A stretch of DNA of 14,913 nt from LGRD01 sp031378125 (GTDB taxonomy: Bacteria > Pseudomonadota > Gammaproteobacteria > Burkholderiales > Burkholderiaceae_C), in assembly GCA_031378125.1 (NCBI GenBank), contig JANNDW010000427.1:1-14913 (forward strand), given 5' to 3'. Made by a program: the position numbers and the translations under genes. The notes below the pieces were generated by a model, which did not search any database, was not told where the DNA came from, and saw only the letters and a program-made list of their open reading frames with translations. This document shows positions 1-6,147 of this stretch, piece after piece (within the stretch, counting starts at the first letter, position 1; each line of letters starts with the position of its first letter).

Positions 1-488
1 GCCGTGATGTGGCGGTAGCTGCCCAGAACGATGTTGTTGGCGGCGAGCGAATCGGCCGTCACAAAGAAGCCGAGATTGCGCTTGACGATGCGCCGCTCGT
101 CTTCGGTCAGGCCATTCGGGTCCTTCCATGTGGCGATGTCGCGCGACATGTTGACCTCTTGAGGCATCCAGTGATTGGCGCAGCTCGCGAGGTACTTTTC
201 CCAGGCCCATTTGTATTTGAACGGCACCAATTGGTTGACATCGGTCTGGCCGTTGATGATGCGCTTGTCGGCTGCATTGACGCGCCGGGTGCCGGCAGCT
301 TTCACGACCGGAGGCGAGACCGGCGCGGCGCTCTGCGCGCCGAAGGCCGCGGGTGTCTTGTTCACATCGAGGACAGCGGCCGCATGCACCGAAGAAAGAG
401 GCGCCCCACGCGCTGCGGACGACTGACCTAGCGCGAGACCCGCGTTGTGAAATGTCGAGGACTTGACTTCTTCTTCCCAAACAAGCAT
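1..488 (-). CDS. nrdB: Class Ia ribonucleotide reductase beta subunit NrdB (5' part, gene continues beyond the left edge)
   Basis: The beta subunit carries the diiron-tyrosyl radical that the NrdA subunit uses to reduce ribonucleoside diphosphates. The first 162 codons are visible. Residues about 1-68 are a low-complexity Ala/Pro/Ser-rich leader opening MLVWEEEVK. The conserved R2 fold starts near RVNAADKRIINGQ, followed by NQLVPFKYKWAWEKYL, then HWMPQEVNMSRDI and FFVTADSLAANN. Asp146 in VTADS aligns with the first iron-ligand Asp of R2 proteins (E. coli D84). The remaining ligands and the radical tyrosine lie outside the window. The start is the ATG at 488, preceded on the minus strand by an AGGAAA ribosome binding site. 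nrdB lies 179 bp downstream of nrdA on the same strand, and no convincing separate promoter is visible between them, so co-transcription from the nrdA promoter is likely. Family assignment is confident; completeness cannot be judged. Confidence 0.95.
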   Translation of the reverse strand, partial: MLVWEEEVKSSTFHNAGLALGQSSAARGAPLSSVHAAAVLDVNKTPAAFGAQSAAPVSPPVVKAAGTRRVNAADKRIINGQTDVNQLVPFKYKWAWEKYLASCANHWMPQEVNMSRDIATWKDPNGLTEDERRIVKRNLGFFVTADSLAANNIVLGSYRHIT

Positions 489-667
489 GGCGATTTCCTG
501 TGCGTCTGAATTATGAGAGTGTTGCGAGAGAACACCAAGCGTTTATTGACATTCGACCGCGTTTGCTGTTGCCATATTGCATCGACTCATCGCCGATCCT
601 TCACGTTGCGACACGCCGCCAAGATGCTCAACGAGCAAGCGACTCAGGCGCCGCGCCGCGACCCGAA

Positions 668-3580
668 TCACTGGCATGCCTCACAGCTTGGATCGTCAAT
701 GGCGCAGAACTTGATGTCCGATCCAGCAGTGGCATCGCCGTCCCTCAGCGCCGGCAAAGCGGCCGCTGAAGCACGCTTCGCACTCGCGCTTGAAGCGCCG
801 CCGTTGTTGGACACCGCGTTCATGTGCCCTGCCTTCACGGTCGACTTCTCGGCATGCGTCGCACCCACGGTGCGCAGGTAGTAGGTGGTCTTCAAACCAC
901 GCAGCCAGGCTTGTCTGTAGGTCTCGTCAAGCTTCTTGCCCGAAGCGCCAGCCATGTAGATGTTGAGCGACTGGGCTTGGTCGATCCACTTCTGGCGCCG
1001 CGCCGCCGCCTCGACAAGCCACTGCGTCTCGATCTCGAACGCGGTGGCGTAAAGCGCCTTCATCTCCTCGGGCACACGGTCGATGCGCCGCAGGGAACCA
1101 TCGAAGTGCTTGAGGTCCATGACCATCACATCGTCCCAAAGCCCGAGCTTCTTCAGGTCGCGCACAAGGTACTCGTTGACGATGGTGAATTCACCCGACA
1201 GGTTGGACTTGACCGACAGATTGCCGAACGACGGTTCGATCGACGCACTGACACCGATGATGTTGGAGATGGTGGCGGTCGGCGCAATGGCAACGCAGTT
1301 CGAATTGCGCATGCCGTGCCGGGCGATGCGCTGGCGCAGCGCGTCCCAGTCGAGCGTGACGCTTCGATCCACTTCCACATAGCCGCCGCGCTGCTGCGCC
1401 AGCAAATCGAGCGAGTCGATTGGCAGGATGCCGCGGTCCCAGAGCGAACCTTGGTAGCTGGAATAACGACCGCGTTCCGCGGCCAGATCGGTGGAGGCCC
1501 AGTAGGCGTGATAGCACACCGCTTCCATCGAGCGGTCGGCAAACTCCACGGCCGCTTCGGATGCGTAGGGGACGCCAAGTTCGTACAACGCGTCCTGGAA
1601 GCCCATGATTCCCAGACCCACTGGGCGATGGCGCAAGTTGGAGTCGCGCGCCTTCTTGACCGCGTAATAGTTGATGTCGATCACGTTGTCCAGCATGCGC
1701 ATCGCCGTCGAGATCGTGCGCTTCAGCTTGGCGTGGTCGATCTGCATGCGCCCGTCGACCGGCGTGAGGTGGTGCACCAGGTTCACCGAGCCGAGGTTGC
1801 ACACGGCGATCTCGGTCTCGCTGGTGTTCAGCGTGATCTCGGTGCACAGGTTGCTCGAATGCACCACGCCCACATGCTGCTGCGGCGAGCGCACGTTGCA
1901 GGCGTCCTTGAACGTGATCCAGGGATGGCCGGTCTCGAACAGCATCGACAGCATCTTTCGCCACAGGTCGCCGGCGCGCATGGTCTTGAACAACTTGATC
2001 TCGCCGCGGGCCGCCTTGGCTTCATAGGCGGTGTAGGCCGCCTCGAAGTCCTTGCCGAACTTGTCGTGCAGGTCGGGACAGGTGCTCGGAGAGAACAGCG
2101 TCCAGTCGCCTCCCTCCATCACGCGCTTCATGAACAGGTCCGGAATCCAGTTCGCGGTGTTCATGTCGTGCGTGCGGCGGCGGTCGTCGCCGGTGTTCTT
2201 GCGCAACTCCAGGAATTCCTCCAGGTCCAGATGCCAGCTTTCAAGGTAGGCGCAGACCGCGCCCTTGCGCTTGCCGCCTTGATTGACCGCCACCGCGGTG
2301 TCGTTGACGACCTTGAGGAAGGGCACCACACCCTGGCTCTTGCCGTTGGTGCCTTTGATGTGGCTGCCCAAAGCGCGCACATTGGTCCAATCGTTGCCCA
2401 GTCCGCCGGCAAACTTGGACAGCAGCGCGTTCTCTTTCAGCGCCTCGTAGATGCCGTCCAGGTCGTCGGCCACCGTCGTGAGGTAGCAGCTCGACAGCTG
2501 CGAGCGGCGTGTGCCGGCGTTGAACAAGGTCGGCGTGCTGCTCATGAAATCGAAGCTGGACAGCACTTCGTAGAACTCGATGGCGCGGGCTTCGCGGTCG
2601 ATCTCGCCCAGCGCCAGGCCCATCGCAACACGCATGAAAAAGGCTTGGGGCAGTTCGATGCGAGCCTCGTCCATGTGCAGGAAGTAGCGGTCGTAAAGCG
2701 TCTGCAGGCCGAGGTAGTCGAATTGCAGGTCGCGTTCCGCCTTCAACGCGGCGCCCATCCTGGCCAGGTCGAACTGCAGCAGCTTCTCATCAAGAAGTTC
2801 GGCTTGAATCCCTTTCCTGATGAAGCCCGGGAAATAGTCGGCATAGCGGCTGTGCATGTCTGCCTGCAAGACCTCTTCACCGAGGACCTCGCGACGGATG
2901 GTGTGAAGCAACAGCCGCGCCGTGGCACGCGAGTAGCCGGGGTCTTTTTCGATCAGCGTGCGTGCGGCAAGGATGGCCGCCTTGTGCACTTCATCGATGG
3001 GCACGCCGTCGTAAAGGTTGCGTTTTGTCTCGGCCATGATGGGGGCGGGCTGCACATCGGCGCCCAGGCCCGTGCAGGCCGACTCGAACACTGCCTGCAG
3101 GCGCGCCAGATCCAGCGGGAAGCGCTGGCCGCGATCGGTGACCGTCAAGGCCGGCTCGGCCAACGCTTGCGGATGCCCCTGCTTGGCTCGCTCCTGAGTG
3201 CGCCGCTCGCGGTACAGAACATAGGCGCGCGCCACCTCATGGTGGCCACCGCGCATCAGGCCCAGCTCGACCTGGTCCTGCACATCTTCGATGTGAAACG
3301 TGCCGCCGCCCGGACGCGAACGCAGCAACGCGCGCACCACGGTCTCGGTCAGCCCATCGACGGTCTCGCGCACACTGGCCGACGCCGCGCCCTGAGTGCC
3401 ATGAACCGCCAGAAACGCCTTCATCAGCGCCACAGCGATCTTGTTCGGCTCGAACGACACCACCGCGCCATTGCGGCGCAGGATCTGGTAGCCCTGGTAA
3501 GCGGAGGTGGTTGCAGCGGCAGGTGCCACGGCACGCATGGCAGTCACATTGCCAATGCCAGGAACGGTAACGGTCTGCAT
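668..3580 (-). CDS. nrdA: Class Ia ribonucleoside-diphosphate reductase alpha subunit NrdA
   Basis: This is the catalytic and allosteric subunit (970 aa), which reduces NDPs to dNDPs together with NrdB. An N-terminal ATP-cone spans about residues 31-125 (YQILRRNGAVVSFEPNKI). A second, weaker cone-like segment follows at about 144-230. Catalytic residues are in place: Cys365 in SQLSSCYL and Cys594 in AVCNLGSVNL (the redox pair), and Asn577, Cys579 and Glu581 in NLCTEI. Tyr900 and Tyr901 in KTTYYLRT form the radical-transfer relay. The C-terminal CEACQ supplies the thioredoxin/glutaredoxin-reducible cysteine pair. The spacing Cys365 to Cys579 equals that of E. coli C225 to C439. The ATG at 3580 is chosen because AAGGGGAA lies 5 nt upstream. 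The frame stays open to a GTG at 3712, but that sits on the probable transcription start. At 970 aa it is longer than E. coli NrdA (761 aa), close to the double-cone type known from Pseudomonas aeruginosa. Confidence 0.97.
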   Translation of the reverse strand: MQTVTVPGIGNVTAMRAVAPAAATTSAYQGYQILRRNGAVVSFEPNKIAVALMKAFLAVHGTQGAASASVRETVDGLTETVVRALLRSRPGGGTFHIEDVQDQVELGLMRGGHHEVARAYVLYRERRTQERAKQGHPQALAEPALTVTDRGQRFPLDLARLQAVFESACTGLGADVQPAPIMAETKRNLYDGVPIDEVHKAAILAARTLIEKDPGYSRATARLLLHTIRREVLGEEVLQADMHSRYADYFPGFIRKGIQAELLDEKLLQFDLARMGAALKAERDLQFDYLGLQTLYDRYFLHMDEARIELPQAFFMRVAMGLALGEIDREARAIEFYEVLSSFDFMSSTPTLFNAGTRRSQLSSCYLTTVADDLDGIYEALKENALLSKFAGGLGNDWTNVRALGSHIKGTNGKSQGVVPFLKVVNDTAVAVNQGGKRKGAVCAYLESWHLDLEEFLELRKNTGDDRRRTHDMNTANWIPDLFMKRVMEGGDWTLFSPSTCPDLHDKFGKDFEAAYTAYEAKAARGEIKLFKTMRAGDLWRKMLSMLFETGHPWITFKDACNVRSPQQHVGVVHSSNLCTEITLNTSETEIAVCNLGSVNLVHHLTPVDGRMQIDHAKLKRTISTAMRMLDNVIDINYYAVKKARDSNLRHRPVGLGIMGFQDALYELGVPYASEAAVEFADRSMEAVCYHAYWASTDLAAERGRYSSYQGSLWDRGILPIDSLDLLAQQRGGYVEVDRSVTLDWDALRQRIARHGMRNSNCVAIAPTATISNIIGVSASIEPSFGNLSVKSNLSGEFTIVNEYLVRDLKKLGLWDDVMVMDLKHFDGSLRRIDRVPEEMKALYATAFEIETQWLVEAAARRQKWIDQAQSLNIYMAGASGKKLDETYRQAWLRGLKTTYYLRTVGATHAEKSTVKAGHMNAVSNNGGASSASAKRASAAALPALRDGDATAGSDIKFCAIDDPSCEACQ

Positions 3581-3718
3581 GGATTCCCCTTTTTGCATTC
3601 TGGTTGGGTTTGAAACCGGTCTTCGGTGATGTCGATTCGGAATGTCTTGTTCCGTGAGCATCACGCATCGACACAGCGCCTGAAGGATCGATGCCGGCAG
3701 CCGTTCACCCACACAGAC

Positions 3719-3734
3719 ACACTATATCTGGGGT
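3719..3734 (-). promoter_or_regulatory. NrdR box 1 (overlaps the nrdA -10 element)
   Basis: The 16-mer ACACTATATCTGGGGT matches the NrdR-box consensus ACACWATATATWGTGT at 13 of 16 positions by eye. NrdR is a zinc-finger and ATP-cone repressor that binds tandem 16-bp boxes upstream of ribonucleotide reductase genes when dATP is high. This copy covers the TATAGT -10 hexamer of the inferred nrdA promoter, so occupancy would block polymerase. The consensus is known from the literature; the site itself is an inference from sequence and context. Confidence 0.75.
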
Positions 3735-3749
3735 CTGCACGATGATCAA
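3721..3749 (-). promoter_or_regulatory. Sigma70-type promoter of nrdA(B)
   Basis: Read on the minus strand, TTGATC (3749-3744) serves as -35 and TATAGT (3726-3721) as -10, with a 17-nt spacer. The predicted start of transcription is near 3714, giving a leader of about 130 nt before the nrdA ATG. The promoter lies exactly between and within the two NrdR boxes, which supports both calls. Confidence 0.7.
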
Positions 3750-3765
3750 GCACTAGATGTAGCGT
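3750..3765 (-). promoter_or_regulatory. NrdR box 2 (directly upstream of the nrdA -35 element)
   Basis: The 16-mer GCACTAGATGTAGCGT matches the NrdR-box consensus at 12 of 16 positions. Its centre is 31 bp from that of box 1, about three helical turns, which is the spacing known for functional NrdR pairs. It abuts the -35 hexamer. The spacing makes the pair much more convincing than either site alone. Confidence 0.72.
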
Positions 3766-3942
3766 GTTTTCCAGGCACGCACGGCGGCGTCGGGTCCTTC
3801 GATACAGGGCTGAAAGCAATGCTGGCGCGGGGTGAATCGCACAGCTGGCTGCACGCTTGCCGCGTCGCGCGATTTCCGGCTGCAGGCCGCGCCGCTCGGC
3901 GCTTTCAACATCGCGCGCGGCACGCGCGGGGCACAGCGCGGG

Positions 3943-4515
3943 TCAGTCATGACGAAACACGCTTGAGGGGAAACACCAATCAGGCCAGCGCAGCGCTTCG
4001 ATCAGCCGCGCCCACTCAAACCCGGCTCCCGGATCTTGCTTGCGGCCCGGCGCCACGTGCTCGTGCCCGGCCACGTCCATCACGCCGAACCGAAGCGCCA
4101 ATTCGATCAGCAGTTGGGAGAGCCCTTCGTACTGCGCGATCTCGAACGAGCCACCCTCCAGGCCTTCCAGTTCGATCCCGACCGAGTAGTCGTTGCAGTC
4201 GGCCCGGCCGCGCCACGCGGACGCCCCGGCATGCCAGGCCCGCTCGTCGCAAGAAACGAACTGCCGCAACGCCCCATTTCGACAAAGAAGGAAATGCGAC
4301 GACACCTTCAGTCCTCGAATTTGCCCGTAGTACGGATGCGAGTCCCAGTCGAGGCGGTTGGTGAACAGCCGCTCGATGGCGTCGCCACCGAACTCACCCG
4401 GCGGCAGGCTGATGGAATGGATCACAGCCAGGCTCACCGCGGCACCGGGCGGCCGTGGGCTGCGATTCGGCGACTCGCAACGGGCAGCTCGCTGCAACCA
4501 GCCGTCGGTCCACAT
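3943..4515 (-). CDS. ampD: 1,6-anhydro-N-acetylmuramyl-L-alanine amidase AmpD
   Basis: This cytosolic zinc amidase cleaves the peptide from anhydromuropeptides during peptidoglycan recycling. In some bacteria its loss induces AmpC beta-lactamase through AmpR. At 190 aa it is close to the E. coli protein (183 aa). Zinc ligands correspond to His33 in VIHSISLPPGEFGG, His151 in AGHEHVAPGRK and Asp161 in KQDPG. Catalytic Glu115 (GIELEG) and Lys159 are present, as is the ERAWHAG motif. The ATG at 4515 is preferred because MWTDGWLQRA aligns with the E. coli N-terminus MLLEEGWLVDA. In-frame ATGs at 4551 and 4572 would add poorly conserved residues, and none of the three has a strong ribosome binding site. 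It lies 87 bp downstream of pilR on the same strand and may be read through from it. Confidence 0.95.
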   Translation of the reverse strand: MWTDGWLQRAARCESPNRSPRPPGAAVSLAVIHSISLPPGEFGGDAIERLFTNRLDWDSHPYYGQIRGLKVSSHFLLCRNGALRQFVSCDERAWHAGASAWRGRADCNDYSVGIELEGLEGGSFEIAQYEGLSQLLIELALRFGVMDVAGHEHVAPGRKQDPGAGFEWARLIEALRWPDWCFPSSVFRHD

Positions 4516-4602
4516 GACTTGGCTCACTGCAGGTTGGGCGCCGTCTCGCATCGAGCGCGGGCGACGTCGCAACGTGCCGCGGCACCCGACCCTCCCGCAG
4601 CC

Positions 4603-6147
4603 TCATTCATTGCCAAGATCACCACCCACATGGACGCCCAATCGCGCCATGCGGTAGCGCATTTGTCGCAGCGACAAACCCAGGCTTGCGCCGGCCGCCG
4701 TGCGATTGAACCGGTGGCGCTCCAGCGCACGCTCCAGGATGTCTCGTTCGACCTGGTCGAGGTACTCGCCCAGGTCGCTCGGCAACACCGGCTGGGGCAA
4801 CGCAACGGGCCGGACCAGCCCGGCAGCGACCACATCCTGGCCGGTGTTCTCGGTGATGAGATCGAGCTCCTGGGCCGCGCTGTCGGTGAACACCGCGTCG
4901 GGAAGGCCCAGGTCGTGCACATCGATTTCCTCGGTGCCGGTCAAGGCAACCGCGCGGTGCAACAAGTTCTCCAGCTCACGCACATTGCCCAGAAACGGGT
5001 AGCGGGCCAGGTGCACCAGGGCCTGACGCGTCAGGCGCGGGGGCGGCGCAATGCCGGCGTCACGGGCCAGTCGGGCGAGCACGTGTGCGCAAATGTCGGG
5101 CAGGTCGCCAATCCGCTCGCGCAGCGGCGGCACGCGGATCTGGATCACGTTCAGGCGGTAGAACAAATCCTGCCGGAAGCGGCCCGACTGCACATCGGCC
5201 CCCAGATCTCTGTGCGTTGCGCTGAGCAAGCGCACGTTGACCGGAAGTTCGCTGACCGCACCCACCGGGCGCACCAGGCGTTCCTGGATCGCGCGCAGCA
5301 ACTTGGACTGCATGGCCAGGGGCAACTCGCCAATCTCGTCGAGGAACAGCGTACCGCCGTTGGCGGCCTGGAAGAAGCCCTCGCGGTCTTCTGCCGCGCC
5401 GGTGAAGGCGCCTTTGCGATAGCCAAAGAATTCGGCCTCAAGCAGGTGCTCGGGAATGGCGCTGCAGTTCACCGCAATGAAAGGTTGCAGGCTGCGCACA
5501 CTCACCTCGTGGATGGCGCGGGCCACGAGCTCCTTGCCGGTGCCCGACTCGCCATGGACCAGCACTGGCGCCATGCTGCGCGCCACCTTTTCAACCAGGC
5601 CGCGCACCTGCTCCATCGTGGCCGATCGGCCCGCCATGCGCGCCAAGGCCTGGCTCATCGGTGCAGCGGGCGCGGATGGCGCCGACGGCGCGGACGGCGT
5701 CGCACGCGGCAGCGGGGCCACACCATGCTCGGAAGGCAGGCTGCTCGGGTCCATGGTCGGCACCGCCATGCCGCCGCGCCCGAGCGCGGAGGCGATCACG
5801 GCTCGAAACTGGCGCAGATCCACCGGTTTGGTCAGGTAGTCGTAGGCGCCGGCTTGCAAGGCCTGGACCGCGTTCTCCGCCGAACCGTAGGCAGTGATGA
5901 CGATCGCTTTCTCGCGCCGCCCCGTCTCTTCCAGCCAATGCAGCAGGTCCAGCCCGGTGCCGTCGGGCAGCCGCATGTCGGTGATGATGGCGCTGTAGGT
6001 GCGATCCTTCAAATGCAGCGTCGCCTGCTCAACGGTACCGGCGGTCTCGACGTCGTAACCCTCGCGCAACAGCGTTAGCTCATACAGCGTGCGCAGGTCA
6101 GGCTCGTCGTCGATGACAAGCAAACTGAAGTGGGAGGCGTTGGTCAT
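4603..6147 (-). CDS. pilR: Type IV pilus sigma54-dependent response regulator PilR (NtrC family)
   Basis: The cognate regulator of PilS; once phosphorylated it activates RpoN-dependent transcription, classically of the major pilin gene. The 514 residues divide into three parts. The receiver spans about 1-120, with acidic pair Asp13-Asp14, phosphoacceptor Asp57 (TDMRLPDGTG), Thr85 and Lys107 (LTKPVD). The AAA+ domain spans about 170-400, with Walker A GESGTGKE at 199-206, the sigma54-contacting GAFTGA at 246-251 and Walker B GGTLFLDE at 264-271. A Fis-type helix-turn-helix covers about 465-505 (NRTAAGASLGLSLRQMRYR). A Ser-Ala-Pro repeat linker lies at about 149-163. The start codon overlaps the pilS stop by 4 nt (ATGA), indicating translational coupling. 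PilR is chosen over other NtrC-family members because of the PilS neighbour and the LPDGTGLDLL and TAYGSAENAVQALQAGAYDY signatures. No pilin gene is in the window. Confidence 0.92.
   Translation of the reverse strand: MTNASHFSLLVIDDEPDLRTLYELTLLREGYDVETAGTVEQATLHLKDRTYSAIITDMRLPDGTGLDLLHWLEETGRREKAIVITAYGSAENAVQALQAGAYDYLTKPVDLRQFRAVIASALGRGGMAVPTMDPSSLPSEHGVAPLPRATPSAPSAPSAPAAPMSQALARMAGRSATMEQVRGLVEKVARSMAPVLVHGESGTGKELVARAIHEVSVRSLQPFIAVNCSAIPEHLLEAEFFGYRKGAFTGAAEDREGFFQAANGGTLFLDEIGELPLAMQSKLLRAIQERLVRPVGAVSELPVNVRLLSATHRDLGADVQSGRFRQDLFYRLNVIQIRVPPLRERIGDLPDICAHVLARLARDAGIAPPPRLTRQALVHLARYPFLGNVRELENLLHRAVALTGTEEIDVHDLGLPDAVFTDSAAQELDLITENTGQDVVAAGLVRPVALPQPVLPSDLGEYLDQVERDILERALERHRFNRTAAGASLGLSLRQMRYRMARLGVHVGGDLGNE
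5672..5698. repeat. Three tandem 9-bp units inside pilR
   Basis: GCGGATGGC, GCCGACGGC and GCGGACGGC follow one another without interruption and encode the repeated Ser-Ala-Pro of the PilR inter-domain linker. Units differ by one or two bases. The repeat could vary in copy number between strains and so change linker length; this is inference only. Confidence 0.7.

Larger units (their letters stand above)
3581..3942. other. Intergenic region between nrdA and ampD (nrdA leader and control region)
   Basis: This stretch of 362 bases has no supported gene. From right to left it holds the GC-rich 3' flank of ampD (about 3770-3942), where I see only a short CGCGCG-GCA-CGCGCG self-complementary patch with no T-run. 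Next come the nrdA control region (3719-3765) and an nrdA leader of about 130 nt. The leader contains a weak hairpin (ACCG, GTCTT loop, CGGT) and ends in the nrdA ribosome binding site AAGGGG at 3586-3591. Short open frames on both strands lack family features and ribosome binding sites. Confidence 0.7.

Noticed and set aside
545..575. TTGACA on the plus strand between nrdB and nrdA as a promoter
   Set aside because: No acceptable -10 lies 16-18 nt downstream, and it would read antisense into nrdA.
824..3613. 929-codon open frame on the plus strand opposite nrdA
   Set aside because: nrdA has every catalytic motif on the minus strand. The plus frame is a mirror of its GC-rich third positions and shows no family features.
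3581..3712. 44-residue N-terminal extension of NrdA starting at a GTG
   Set aside because: The GTG falls at the predicted transcription start, and the ATG at 3580 has a strong ribosome binding site.
4036..6078. 680-codon plus-strand open frame opposite ampD and pilR
   Set aside because: Antisense to two confidently identified genes; low-complexity His/Arg/Gln-rich translation typical of a shadow frame.
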